In this document: positions 14,274-27,559 of the stretch, in pieces
How the letters are laid out: every line of letters starts with the position of its first letter
How positions within the stretch are numbered: position 1 is the first letter of the stretch
Assembly (NCBI RefSeq): GCF_030936135.1
Contig: NC_082617.1
Location: 4,935,475 to 4,999,474, forward strand
Direction: 5' to 3'
Length of the DNA: 64,000 bases
Source: Gavia stellata
Taxonomy: Eukaryota; Chordata; Aves; Gaviiformes; Gaviidae
Notes under the pieces: model-generated
What the model saw: only the letters and a program-made list of their open reading frames with translations
What the model was told of the DNA's origin: nothing
Database searches by the model: none
Made by a program: the position numbers and the translations under genes

Positions 14274-14436
14274 GTACCACTGTGCTAGGCACTGTCAAAC
14301 CTCTGCTCCAAAAGAGACAGCTACATCAGGCAGAAGAAGCACTGGAAAGAAAATGAAGGCATGGAGGGATGACGTGACTTGCTTTCTGTGTCACAGTAGG
14401 TTGGTGGCAGAGCTGGGAAAGGGCTCTCTGTACTGG
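14274..14436 (+). mobile_element. MIR-like SINE, long fragment
   Basis: GTGCTAGGCACTGTCAAACC, AAAGAGACAG, GATGACGTGACTTGCTTTCT, TGTCACAGTAGGTTGGTGGC and AGAGCTGGGA appear in MIR order, the most complete copy in the window. Confidence 0.65.
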
Positions 14437-15954
14437 ACCGCTGTGTTGGGTATCCCAGATCCTTAGCTGGAGAGTCCTGGCAGGGTCGTCCTGTTGTGGG
14501 AATGACAGTCTCAGGAAATGTGATCTCCAATAAATTAAAACTTACCTACAGTCTTAAACACAGTTTTGTGGTTGATGCAGTGAGATGGAAAATGAACCCT
14601 TACAGGCCAGTTATTGGCCTTTGCTGGGAGACGTGCGATACCGGGATGGCACTGCGGTCCTGCTGCCCATGATACCAAACAACAGCAAAAACTGCGGGGT
14701 CTTCGAGACCATCCTGTGCCAGTGAGAGAAGGGGATGATATGCTTTCACACCCTTCAAGGCCACGTTGTGTGTCACTGGCTGCTCTGACCTTCTCCAACA
14801 GAGATATTTGCTTCTCTGAGCTACATGTTAAAAAAAATCTTGGCTTTGATGAGTTGAAACCCTATTGGGATTTGGTGGTGTTGGGGTGCTATCATTAAGG
14901 AAAAGGTGCAGCTTACAGGTGATCAGGTTTCCCTGAAGCCAATTAACGTAAGCACAAATCCTTCCTCTGGCCTGGCGGTGGCTGGTGCAAGGCTGGCTGG
15001 GGCCATAGCGGTGTTACAGGCAGGCTGCTTACACCTGCCCATGGACATGCACCCTGGGGTGGTTTACAAAAGGATGCCCTGCCTTTGCAGCACCAGCCAG
15101 CCCTCATATTCTTTCACGTCCTACAGCATGGAGAAAGCTCCCTTTGCCTCCCAGCCCTCCCTCCCCATCACCAGCCCAGCCCTTTTTCCGTTGCTGCCCT
15201 GGATCTTTCCATCCTATTTTCTTTCTCTGGCCTCCCTTTCTTTTTTCCCCTCCATCTTTCAGTTTGGCTTGTCACACGCACACAGACACAGTCTCACACG
15301 CTCAATCCTCCCAGAGCCGCAGACCTGCCAGCAGATCTTGAATGTGGTGGGGCGGAGGGATGCCCTGTCACCTTCTGCCCCTCCACGTCCCCCCTGCCCT
15401 ATTCCCACTGATCTATTGCGAAGGACAGGTAACCTCAGCCAGAAAGACGGATGCCACAATTACATTCCCCTTTTCAGCAGCTCTTTCCCCTTGCTTCTTC
15501 CTGATGGAAATCGTGGGCAAGAAAAATCTATTATTACTCTACAAATCATATCAAATATTTATCAGGGTAATTCTCTAGTTATCACCACCGATTGCAAGCC
15601 TTAGTCACGTAGTAAATCTTGTTAGTGTCATCTCTGGGAACGTGTCTCGTCTGTCTCCTCAGCGAGTGCTGCATAAACCAGGTTGCCCCAGGGGAACTTG
15701 GCTTATGGGAAGCAGTGGAGAAGGCAGAGGCGGAGGCGATCAAAGATGGGCACAGACTTCTCAAATCCCTTTTCTCCCAGGACACGAGATGGTGTCCGTT
15801 CAGGATGGGGCTAAAGGGAGAGCAGGCAGGTTGCATGGGGGAAGGGGAGGTCTGCGGGGCCCCACTGGCTAATGCTTCCCTGATGTGCCACGTGCTGTAC
15901 AGATAAACTAATTTCTAATCAGAAACTGCCTGAAATAGGCCAGGCTCGAAAAGA

Positions 15955-16060
15955 GGGGTATATTAGCTTCCCCAGGAGAGAGATGAAGTGAGTTATTCAG
16001 GGCTGTATGGGAAGTCAGTGGCAGAGGCCAGAACAGAGATCAAGGTCTCTGGCTTTACTG
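15955..16060 (+). mobile_element. MIR-like SINE fragment
   Basis: AGTGAGTTATTCAGGGCTGT, then GGGAAGTCAGTGGCAGAGGC and CAGAACAGAGATCAAGGTCT, matches the MIR 3' half. Confidence 0.6.
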
Positions 16061-16240
16061 CTGTGGCTCAATTACATGATTATTCCTTTTGGAGCACTGT
16101 GGCTGGTTGGAAACAGCGCTGTCTTGGGGGTCCTGTAAGTCAGGGCAACCTTGACATCTCTCCTAGCCGTGCCAAGGACTCTCCCCTTCCACCCGCTGTG
16201 TAAAGGACTAGCAAACGCAGCCACTCTAGCTGGGCTTTTT

Positions 16241-16260
16241 TTTTGTTGTTGTTGTTGTTG
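16241..16260. repeat. Short (TTG)n microsatellite
   Basis: About six TTG units directly follow a T run. Confidence 0.8.
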
Positions 16261-16849
16261 GCACCAAAATGTTTCCAGATTGTACCTATTTTTAAACTCT
16301 TCATTGGGTCAGATCTGGACAGCTTGGAGACTTCAGCTCTTCCCTCTTTCTACCCCTGTGCATGTAACTTATTGCTGCAAAGGGAAGAAATGAGCAGCAA
16401 ATTTCCTCTGCCAGAACCAATCAATCTGGCACCTGTCATCAGCATCACAGCAGCTATAAAATATTTAATTTCTTAATGATGAATTGGCAGATTGTTTAAA
16501 AAAGACAACAAGGAAACAAAGAAAAGGAAACAGACACTCACAATCTGCAGTCACACTCTTTGCCAGGCTGAGCCTTTGGAGTCGATATCAGGAATGTGTT
16601 TTTCCATCCAAGCTACCTGACAGTGTTGTCTGTTAGTAAAGCCCTGCTAGTTGCTTTGGGGATATTCCTGCTCAGACAGTCATTGGACCCTTGACTTGCT
16701 GTCCCTGGGTCCCACCACTGATTCCTGATGAGACTCAGCCTTCAGAGGAGGATTTTTTTCAGAAAACAGGAAAACAGCTTCTCAAAGGCACAGATTTTCC
16801 CTCCCTCCAGTGCTGATACACTGGTATAAATAAGGAAAAAGAATGACCA

Positions 16850-17240
16850 GGCTAGGTCAGAGCAGAAGTGCATCCAGCCAAGCATTCTGTCTCCAGCAGT
16901 GACCAACAGTGTGTGCTTTGGGAAACGTATAGGAGTAGGTCAATCATATAGCGCTATTTCTCTAGCAGCCTCCAGCAATCTGCAGCCCAGGGAGATCTTT
17001 GTGGTTTCTAGCTCCAACTGGAATTTTCTTCCACGAGCTTGCCTAGGCGTTTTTTAAAGTTACGCAAACTTTGAGCATCCACAAAATCTTCACTCAAATA
17101 GTCTCATAGTTCTCCTCTGTGCAGCTGTATATCTTGCTTTGTTTTCAGCACATCACCTGCTAATTTAACATGATGTTCCCAGTTCTTGCATTAAAAAGAC
17201 AGTGAAAAATCATTCTCTCTTCACCTCCCATCCCTTGGAC
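16850..17240 (-). mobile_element. Ancient CR1/L3-like LINE fragment
   Basis: The plus strand follows a pattern I recognise from amniote genomes: AGGTCAGAGCAGAAGTGCATC...CATTCTGTCTCCAGCAGTGACC, later ACTTTGAGCATCCACAAAATCTT and GATGTTCCCAGTTCTTGCATTA. This is the reverse complement of an old CR1-type 3' region. Diverged but colinear. Confidence 0.5.
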
Positions 17241-20200
17241 ATGTCTGGCTCACAAAACAGGGAGTGACATAGAGATGCCTGGGCTTATGGGGATCAGAAC
17301 TGGTAAGTCTGCAGTGGACAGCCTGATTTCACAGGGCATGTCAGCTTGTGTGTGCCCACGGACACCTTCTGCCTCTGGTACCTACAGTTGTGAGCTTGAA
17401 GGGAAGCCAGAGTCCTTACCAGTGTTATGGTCTGTTTGCAAATGCATAAGGTGATGCTGGTGACAGTCACCAATTCAGCTGATGGAGCTGCTGTGGAAAG
17501 GGGAGGGCACAGAAAGCAAGACCCTCTGCTGAAGTTACATGAATTACTTACAGAACCTGAAAAACACATGCCTGTCCCCATGTCAATTTATATCCATTCC
17601 TTTTGCACCTCAGTAAATCCTGTAAATACACAGGCAAGCAAACTGCCTGACCAAAGAGCTCTTTTTAGTGTAGCCTGTTCTGGTGGGCATATCACAAATA
17701 CAGTGATATTTGGATTTTTTTGTTTGAATAACTTCTAAGTCCTGTTCTTGGGAGCTTTTAATTACAAGAGAGTCATAAGGTTTCACTAAAGCGAATACAA
17801 ACTTTTAGCCATCACAGAAAAACCTGAAAACTGGAGTTCTAAAGGCTTGCAAAACCCTCCTAAACCCTGGGGAAATGAAGAGGAAGCAAGCATTTTTCAC
17901 ATATCACCATTTATTATTTTTAAGTCGGTCTCATGATTTGAAGCGGTGACGCTCCTCAGTGGCGTGACCAAACCTACACTATTCATCTGGGCTGGGGGAG
18001 CGCGCTGGGAAGTTTGGCAGACGCCAAGTGGGTGGCTGGCAGCTTGCATGCGGTGCCTTCGTGCTTCCTCCTCTGCCTCTCCCGGCAGTGTGTGGGGAGC
18101 GAGGGCTCCAGCAGACGTCCGCAGTGGGATCGGCTGGTTGTGGTGGGATGGCAGTGTCCAGCAGATAGCGAGGGTCATGCAGCATCTTAGCTCAATTTAC
18201 CAGGAGATATCTGGCAAACACCTCAAGCTCTATCTGCTCTGGTGATTTGTTTTAGCCCTCCTGCAGACATCCTATGTAAATACGCGAAACAAAAGCTCCC
18301 ACTTGTACAGGAAGGGCTTAACCTGTTTTCAAGAGGGGTCAGTGCCCATCACGGCCTGGAGGAGCTGGTACGTGATGGCAAACTGCTGCTTCAGACCTCC
18401 CCGCCTCCCCGCCGGTGTGGGTCTGCTCTAGGGCAAAACAGGGTTTCCCCCAGCTCCTGTGCAAAGCCTCCGAACCACAGAAGGACTTTTCCGTACGCAC
18501 CAAAGCACATTGTGCTCCTACGGGCTGGTTGCTTTGGCACAGGGATAAGATGAAATCAAGAGACAGTACTTTCGTGTCAGACAGCTCGTTTCCCTGTTAA
18601 CTCTGGATCTCTGTCTTCTGCAGATGGTGTTTAAAGAGAAGTTTGCTCCATTGATCCTGTCTAATATCTCTTTGGAAGGTCTGAATGGAAAACATCCTGC
18701 TTATCTCTAATCAAAGCTGTTTTTTCTCTGCCTCTGGGCCAAAACACTGCAAAAGCCTTCGCTCTTGCGGGAGTAGTGGATGCTGAGTAGACGCGGGGCT
18801 GCCTGCTGCCTTTCCAGGCATGGGGAGAACCTGAAAACCAGCCTCTTCCCACTGTGCCACCGGCTGCACGTTTTTTGGGTATGCAAGGGGTAATTAGAAA
18901 GCAGCAATCCAGCATCTCCTAGCTAGGTTGTAGCTGATTACAGCACAGTAAGTCTGAAGAGGCATCTCTTTCCCATCTATTGAAAGAGACACCACCACCA
19001 GCAAAAAAAAATTGGGAAGTGTGACTTGAAGTGGGGGAAGGAAAAGGGATAGGGCTGATCAGTAGCTAGACACCCACATCAGGAGAGCATCTAAGCAAAA
19101 CTGCTTGCATCCTACCGTTGTCAACGTGATTTCAAATTAATCATATGCTTAAGTAGAGAAGGGACTGAGAGAATAGTTGGCTGTAGGAAGTTTTTGGCTC
19201 ATGGTGATAGGAGGCACATGTTAAGGGTGTCCGTGGGATGGACAGTGTCAGAGTCTTCTCTACCACAGTGCTTTTCTATAAAGCTTTAATAAAGAGCATG
19301 AGGTTAAATAGATTCTGCTTTTCTTTCTCTCTTGTTACGCAAAATCAGCCCTGGACACTGGTCTGAGGGCGTCCCTCTGCCCTTGACTCCTTGCCAGGCA
19401 TGCCTGGCTGGAAACCTTCCTCCAGATGGAGCAGGCTAGGAAAGGTAAGGAAATGCAAAGAGGAAAGAAATGAAAATGTATGAATGCCCCTAATTTTGCT
19501 TATGTTTTTGCTGTCATTTAGACTGCTATAAAATGAATGTAAAATATTGTTATTCCACTTGAATAACTTTTTTCATCCATTTACACTGGCATAAATTTTC
19601 TCTGAGTAGAAATCTGTCAGAATCTGGTTGGGGCAGATCCTTCATTTTATTTATTTTATTATTTGATTGCAACGAACCTACTTTCTCCCAAATATCTTTT
19701 TTTTTTCCTCATTAAAAACTAATAACTGAACACGGACAGCCAAAGCCACGTATTGCAGTGAAGGTAGTCCAGCTAGAGAGCTGTAGTGTGAGAGGGAACC
19801 GGGAATATATTAGGTGCTGAGGTGGGAGCATTGCCAAAGCTAATTATAACACTTTCAGCCTAAATTGTTCGGTTCCTTGTTAGTTGGATTAAAAAGTCAA
19901 AATTTCTATGAAAAAAGCTTTGACAGAGGAAGGTTTTTGGCTGAGTTTCTCCACGGGAACACCGTCCCCTGCCATACCACCTCACCCCTCTACCTCTCCT
20001 CCGGGCGTTGTGGTGGGGCAGCGATTCACCCCTTTACTCTCCCCTTTCCAGGGAAAGCCTGGCTGAGGCTGCGGCAGATACACAGCGTGAAAAAGCAGCT
20101 TCCCAGGAAAACAAATTCCCCCAGCCACCCGCCTCTGTGGACCAGTTTCATCAGCTCCAGGGATTTCATCCCCCAGCCTGGGCAATGTGAGGGGGGCCCA

Positions 20201-21563
20201 TGGCAGAGGTAGGTGCTGCCAGCTCAGGGTGGGGACGGCCCGGAGCTGGGGCAGGGCTGGGATTCAAACCACGGCCGTGGCCCCGGCTCGTCTCCCCGTG
20301 GCCGAGCTTCCCCAGGGTCTGCAGTGCCCGATGAGGGGGGGGAAATGGAGACGGGCCTGCATGGTACTGGGCTAAAAATGGCTGCTGGGCTTGTGGGTGC
20401 TGCTGGGTGCTCGGTGCCTCACAGCTGTGACAGGCCTGGGGCGCGGGGAGCTGTCGCTCTGGGGACACACAGGCCACCGTGACTAAGACCACCTGGACAC
20501 ATGCTGGGTGGGGAGGAGCGACAAGGCCCCTTCTAGCCCTGAAGTGTTAAAGCTGCTGCTGGAGGGGGGGACTCGAATGCAAACCCCTCCCTGGGAGCAG
20601 CCCCAGAGGTGGTTGAGCAGGGATGGCGAAGGCAGGGAATGGCAGAGCAGAGCTGGCAGCGCAGGGGAGGCCTCCGCAGTGTGGGGGACAGGGCAGGCCT
20701 GCGTTTTGGCAGGGGTCCCCTTCTGCATGGCTGCCCGGGCTGGCAGGGCCGGAGGGAAAAGCAGGAGCCTGGAGGAGGGGCCCCTGCACACTGTGAGCAG
20801 CCCCTGTGCTCCTGCCTGCCCTCCCCTCACACCGGGCCTTATTTTCCTCCTTTTCACCCCAGAAAAGCTATTTCAGGCCATGGCTATTTTAGCAGTTGGT
20901 TTCACAACCCAGAGCCCTGGTGCGACTAGCTGGCAGTGTGTTGTGCACCCCAGCTGCCGTCAGACTGCTCCGCTTTCCTCCCCTCTGGTGTTTTTTAAAA
21001 TTTTTTACTTTATTTGTTCTATTTTTATGTTCTTGGTGAGTGCAAGAGCCAGAAACAAGGGCCGTGAAGCCAGGAGTGCTCCATGCTGCAATCTTGCCTG
21101 TCCCCGCAGCGCTGCTGCTCACAGCTTCTGCTTTTCGACCCTGAGCGTGCAGGGCTGGACCTGGCTGCAGCCTCCTTTGCGAGGCACAAGCAGAAGAAGC
21201 CCTGAAAGGCTTTTCCTCTCATTGCTTTCCAGCCGTTTCCTCCTGGTCTGTCCTCCCGAGGGCTTAGTGCTCACTGGGACAGTCTCTGCCCCAGGATGTG
21301 GTGCAAGCAGGCGGGGAGAGCTGAGAGGGCTTTGGGCTCCAGCTCCAGAACAGGGGCCACTGGAGGGGAAACTGGGGCCTCCTGACGTGTGCGTCTTCCC
21401 CTCTGCTTGTGTCAGGCTGGACCACAAGCCGGAGAAATGTGGGAAAGCATGTGCATACCCCAGGGCTGTGAGAGCCATCATCTCTCCCTGAGCTTGACAG
21501 TGCATGTGGATCCATCCTCTTCTACCTGCCCTGGAGGGCTCTGCCCTGAATGGTTGGGGTTTT

Positions 21564-21633
21564 CTTGCAATCGTTCATTTTCCCCTTGCAATTGCTCATT
21601 TTTCCCATGCAATAGCTCATTTTTTCCTTGCAG
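21564..21633 (+). repeat. 21-bp tandem repeat, about 3.3 copies
   Basis: Units start at 21564, 21585, 21606 and 21627, each (C)TTGCAATNGYTCATTTTYC-like. The exact 21-bp period keeps a reading frame, but no gene is supported here. Confidence 0.85.
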
Positions 21634-22671
21634 AATAGGCTAGGGCTTGGTTAGGCTCCAGGGCTTGCTTGCATATCTCACTGCTTGTCTGAGGCTCAGG
21701 GGGAAGAAAGGCCGGAGCTGCGGAGGGCAGGATGAATTGCCAATTTTCCTTTGGGCTGGAAAGCTGGCATCAGAGCAATGCAAGAAAACATAAGGACTGA
21801 AGGAGGGTTTCATTTGGAGTCGTGCCTTGGAGAGGACTAGGGGAACAGGAAGGCACAACAGGCCGTGCAATGACAGTGATAGCCCTGTGGAGGGACAGGA
21901 CCCATGCTGACTGCAAAGGAGATGCAAACAGGTCTGGCTCCCGAGAAACATGGCTACAGCATCCCAAGGTGCCTTTTCCCACCAGGGAGCCAGACAGCGG
22001 CAAGCAAGGGGAACGCAGTGACACCAGCGGACGGGAGTGCTGCCAGCCATGTGCCCTGCCCTCCTCACGCTGTGCACGGTGCAGGGCTCCTCTGTCCCCA
22101 GCTCTGCTGCTGGATGTCCCCTTCTCAGGTCCCCCGAGGTGGCAGGAGACCATGTTGCGCTTGCCAGTTGCTGCTGCCATCACTGATCCGGCACTTTGCA
22201 GCTGTCACCATAGGTGCTGTCAAGGCATCGTGACGCTGTTTGCTGGCATTGTTAATGAGCACTCTTTCCCATGGATTCGCTTAACAACATGGCACAGCGC
22301 CCGCTGACAGGAGCTGAGGCCCTGCCATGGCTGGAGCAGCGTTTATTAAGCAGCAAGAAGGGCCTGCTGGGAAATCTCCAGGATGGGGAATTTTCCAGGT
22401 GAAATAGAGGACAAAATCCCCATTTTCCACTCCATGGCTCCTTTGCTGGGGGATCTTTTGCTCTGCCCCTCTGAGATCTCCATAGCCTTCAACAGCCCTG
22501 TAGGATATGGGGTTGATTTCAGTCCTGTGCTGAAGGATGGGAAGGGTGCTGAAACATTTGGTGGCCCAGAGAGCATCACGGCACAGGGCCGCCCTAAGAC
22601 TGCCTCTTGGTGTGCATGTGGCGGTGGTGGCCGCAGGACTTCCCTCTCCTGGGTGGCCAGTGCCCGGAGCT

Positions 22672-22705
22672 GGGACATGCCACCTCCAGGGACATGCCAC
22701 CTCCA
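22672..22705 (+). repeat. 17-bp tandem duplication
   Basis: GGGACATGCCACCTCCA occurs twice back to back (22672-22688, 22689-22705), followed by a partial third unit GGGACA. Confidence 0.9.
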
Positions 22706-24532
22706 GGGACACCCAGGGATACTAAGGTTTTGCTCGCCAGTTCCTCTGCCTCCTTGGCCCCTGCAAGTTTTGTCAGCCAGGAGTGTCTCTGCAGTGCGTA
22801 CCTAAAGCACATGATGGCACTGCAGGAGCGCAAAACCGCCTCAGCCTCCTCTGCAACTCAACTGGATTTTTAACCCTTCCGTGGAGGCGAAGCTGCTGCA
22901 GGTGCGGTGGCTTTCCAGGGACAAGGTGTGGAGGGAGGTTTGGGGGACAGTGATGCCCAGTGCTCTGCTGTCACCAACTAGGGCAAAGCCCTGAGCCCGA
23001 GCTGCTGCTGCAAGATCGCCCCATCTCAATGGGACCGGAGGAGACACAAGCACATATAGTGTTGCAACGTGGGCCTGAGCATGTGTTTGTGAGCTGGCAT
23101 CTTCCAAAATGCACAGTGGATGCTTTGTGCAGTAGTTCCTCATAGCTGTACGTGGGGGGGGTCCCTGGTCTTGGCATTTCTGAGACCATTCCCCTCTCTG
23201 CATAGGCCCAAACAAACCTTCCCCAAAGAGACCAGCTGTGCTTAGCCAGGCAGCAAGACAGGTAGGTCTAGGGCTGATTTGGGCATGTAAGCCAATGTGC
23301 CCCAAACGCATCTGCCTGGGTGCACTGAGGAAAGCTGCCCGTGCCCTGGGCTCGCTCGGACCCTGTTGCTTCATCTGGCTTCACCTCCTGAGCTCACACA
23401 GGCAGAGAGATGGTCTTCAAATACACACCGGTCAGAATCAAGCCCTGGTGCAGGTCTTGCATGATAATATCCTGCTGGCTGGCAGCTGGGTTTTGGAAGA
23501 GAGCAAGCAAATTTGTTAGTCTGCTGGTTCCTGAAGTTACCCATCCTCTAGCCAAAAACCAGAGATGAATAGAAAGGCTGCAACAGCATTTGCATATAGC
23601 ACATGCTTTTTCCTGAAATAACCCCTGCAGGAGAGAAACTCTGTAAAAATATCTGGATGTGACAATCCTGGTATTTATCTGTTCTTATCTACAAAGAGCT
23701 GAAGAGGTATAAACCCGGCAAGTTCTGCCCAAATTATTGCCAGATCCTGTAGGTACCGAAAACAGTGTATTCCCCTTCATAGAGGTTGTCTTGAATTATC
23801 TGGTGGATATAAGGTGGATGGCTCTGCTTTTCCTCCTCCTGTTGTCCCCGTAGGAAAAAGTTCTCTCTAGGACTTTTCCATAAACAAGATGACATCTATC
23901 CAGGAGAGAAAGCACAGAATCAGGAGAGGAGGGAAAAAAAACCTCTTCCAAGAGAGGAGAAGGACAGGGGGTCTGGTTCTTGCAGCTCTTGTCCATTTCT
24001 CTGGATGAAGCACTCTTCGCTTGGTATCTCCCTGTTGTAAATGCAGCTGATTGATTTTCTTTCTGTTTCTTCTTTCGCACTTGTTTATTTTAATAAAGAT
24101 AGATTTTTTTTTTGGAAACCTAAAGCAAAATGTTCCAATGTCTCCACCCACCCTCCTGGCACTAAGTGCTGATGGTTATTTCAGTGGTTATAATTTGATT
24201 TCTGCCTCTCCTGCTGGGCTGATGTGAGAGAAACAATATTTAGAGAAGTTGATTTTTAATTTCTTTTTTTTCTGGAGCAGGGGAGGCAGAGGCTAGGAGT
24301 AGTGTGGGAAGAGGGAAAGAGAATGAGCAAGAATGCACTCTCATTTTCTAGACCTTTTTTTTTTCAAGTTTGCAATCTCTGATGGACAAAACTCACAGTA
24401 AAGCTCAACTAATCAATTGCTCTCTGAAGAATGGAGAGTGCCTCATCTCTTCAGGTATTTTTGTGTTATTCTTGGTCTGCTGCAGTGACTCATCGTAGCT
24501 GCTCTATGCCCATGATTTTAGGTTTGTAGCCT

Positions 24533-24590
24533 GAACTGTGATAATCGCCGTTTTGCAAGTGGGGAAACTGAGGCACAGAGTAGTAAATTG
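24533..24590 (+). mobile_element. MIR-like SINE fragment
   Basis: CAAGTGGGGAAACTGAGGCA followed by CAGAGTAGTAAATTGGCTC is the MIR core. Confidence 0.6.
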
Positions 24591-27515
24591 GCTCCTTCCC
24601 CTTCAGATTGCCTGTGCAGCCAAGAACAGTGTACGGCACAGGCACTAAGGGCTGATTTCCAAACCCAGGATATAGTCAGCACACACAACCCAGACTACAG
24701 TTTCAGCAGCACTCAGCTCCCAATTAAACTTAGACAAAACAAGGTTTTCACTAGTGTTTAGCAGCCAGCCCTTCTTCAGTGATACTGAGCAACAGATTTT
24801 CAGAAAAGTTCAGCTACTCATCAGCTCTTGGAGTTTCTTAGGGAAAAAGCTCCTGCTTTTGGTAAGGATTTTTTTTTTTTTCTTCAAAAATCTGACCCTT
24901 CATTTCTAGGCACAGAATTAAAAACTTGTTCATCACTTTTTTCTAGTTTTTAAAAGAGTAGCATCCCTCTTTTCCCTTTTTTCTTTGATTTTTCTGGCTC
25001 CTAGGATACAGGGCTAGTGATTGCTTCTGTGCATATCTGAAGATAATAGCTTTGCTAAATAATTTTTCCTGTTTTAAAATATATACCAAGATTGTCTGCT
25101 GCACAGTTTACATTTCCTGCTGTGAAGACAAATACTTTAATTAAAATGGAAGGGAGAAAAAAAAAATCACACAGAAAAAGAAAAAGCCTCTGTGAAAAGA
25201 ATCCTAAAAGGCTTCAGAGAAGTAGAAATGGGCAAATGAAGCCCTTTGGCAGCCAGGATGCATTTTGCATGAACGAGTGCATATATACCCGCAGGCTTTT
25301 GCAACTATTTTGCTTAATGCAAGGAGGGAGGTGCCAGTGAAAGCCCCAGCTGCGTGAAGAAACCCAGTTGCATTTCTGTCAAGCAACAACAGACCTTTTC
25401 TCAAACTGCTTGTCCTCCACCTCCCGCTGCAGTCTGCGTGCAGGACAGATGCAATGGCTTGGTTTCAGATGATCGTGTCTTGAGAATTAGACTGAAATGA
25501 GATCTTCTACCTGCCTCAACCCTGCCTCTTTCCTACATTCAAGAGCAAAATGTTAGATTAGTCCCCTGTGGCTACTGTATTTGATTATGGGACTCCTTGT
25601 ACCCGCTCTCCCTCCCTTGGCTTTAGCTTGCCCCTGGGGAAAGCATAGCAGCAGAAAACAGCAAGAAACTCCTACGTGTGCCAGGCTGGTATTAACTCCA
25701 GGGACAGATGAGAGGGATGGGAAGTTTCAAGTACAAAATTGCTGCTCAGACCTGCGGATTTTCTCCCTAAGTCTAGTTAGACACTGAAAGCATCACATCT
25801 AGTTTTGACTGCAAAGTTTGACAGAGCAGGAGAAAGGGAGACCCCATTTATAAGTGAGAGTGCAGTGTGAGTCTGCAAGGCTTGCCTGCAGGAAAAGCGG
25901 GATGAGAACCCTTTCTTTCCTTGTATTTTTAAGCAAAGGAAGCAGCCTGTGAAGGGCACCCACTCAACCCACTCCCATGCCAACAGTACGTCTGAAGCCA
26001 GAAGAGATGAGCTAGCTCTTTCTGCACCCCTCTCTTAAGATCTTTCTGGGAAACACTCCCAATACCCTTCCCCTAAAGTACATCCATCCACTCAGTAAAA
26101 CACCCCACCTTCCCAAAGCCCAGCAGGCTGCCAGGACTTCCCATTTAAGACCAGCCCTGATGCACTGCAAGTGCTGCCCACAGCTGGGGGATCGCTGGAG
26201 CTCCTTGGCAGGGCCAGGGGAAGCAGCAGCTCCCAGCTCTGGGGTTTGGTGCTCCAGCTGGGTGGCAGTGAGCAGAAGGATCTGCTTGGATGGATGGATC
26301 AGCCTTGCAAAGGTCTTTTTCCAGGCCAGGGTATAGGGGGAGGAGGGCGGACTGAGAGCACCACAGAGCCCTTCCCCCTGCTGAGCTGGGATTTGTATCT
26401 AGCTCATTGAGGATAATTAGATGATCACTGTCAGATGGGTAAGCTGAGCTCTCACTTTCTGCACCATCCCTCTAGGAGAGGAGCGTATTATTCTTGTTTT
26501 TCACCAGCACTGAACCAGCAATCGTCTCTTTGAGCTGTGACGGTGTCCCTATATAATGAAGGCTGTCAGTCAAACTCAGACACAGCCTTGTAATGATCGA
26601 GCCTCGTAATGGTTTATGAGGATTGATCACAGGACTTTATTGCTTGGCAGTCAAAACAGCACTTTGTGGCTCTCTTTTCCCTTGTTGGAGGAACAAATTG
26701 TGGGGCTGTGAGAAGGAAACATCCCTGGGAAAATGGTTAGGTGCCTCCAGTGCTTACTGGATATACTAGCTGTGACCACGGGTCCTGTGCAGGTGGTGGG
26801 ATGAGCTGCACTGACCCTGACCACTGTTTCTGGTTCAGAGCCTGCTTCTGGGGCTCAGGATATGGGTGGGACCTGCCTAAGCTGGCAGGGAGTTTGAGCG
26901 CTTATCTACTCTACCGCCTCGACCGGCCGGAGCACTCAGCAAAACAGTGAGAGAAGGGCTTGACCCAATGCAGCTGCTCTTCTCTGTGCATGGGGGGGTC
27001 TTATGGCTCAGCAGACAGAGCATGGAGGGGACCAACGCTGTAGGGATGGAGGCATGGGAAGTCTAGGCTTGTGGGACGGGCACCCAGCCTCTCAGGAGAA
27101 AGCTTCTCAGCCCTGCTTTTGGCTGGTGTAGTCTCCACTGTTTTGCAGGATGCGCATAGGGACAGCATGAATGCCAGATCTGTAGCGGGGAGACTCTTCT
27201 TTGCCTTCTTCCAGTGGAAAAAGCTGGTGATCTGGCTCTGCGTGGGTAAGAAAACCTCAATGCATGCTGAGCCCTGCTCTCTTCCAGGCAGCACTCACCA
27301 CTGTGTCCCCAGGCCCTAGGGCATTGCTGGGCTGGGGCTGTACAGAAGGAGGGGACCCTCCTGGCCACTGACGTCTTCACTGGAGACACCCTGAAAATGG
27401 GAAGTGACAGAAGAGAGGAGGGAGGAGACATGTTTCTGTAAATCAGACACACGCAGCCCTAGGTGTCTCCATGGACTGAGATGGGGGGACTTACACATGC
27501 TCCCAACACATGGGC

Positions 27516-27559
27516 ATGGGAGCACAGGCTCTAGTCAATGGGAGCACAGGCTCTAGTCA
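27516..27559 (+). repeat. 22-bp tandem duplication
   Basis: ATGGGAGCACAGGCTCTAGTCA is perfectly duplicated at 27516-27537 and 27538-27559. Confidence 0.9.

Larger units (their letters stand above)
9291..16849. other. Intergenic, MIR-like fragments, no gene recognised
   Basis: Apart from the MIR-like pieces listed separately, only short frames and one 232-codon frame (14906-15604) of low-complexity, Pro/Ser-rich composition that I do not accept as a gene. Confidence 0.55.

Noticed and set aside
14906..15604. 232-codon open frame
   Set aside because: Pyrimidine-rich, Pro/Ser-rich translation with three overlapping frames open at once; no recognised motif.
20508..21491. 327-codon open frame on the plus strand
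   Set aside because: Lies in GC-rich sequence where stops are rare and several long frames overlap on both strands; no domain or family resemblance and low-complexity composition.
22841..23374. 177-codon open frame on the minus strand
   Set aside because: No family resemblance; overlaps other open frames in a GC-rich region.
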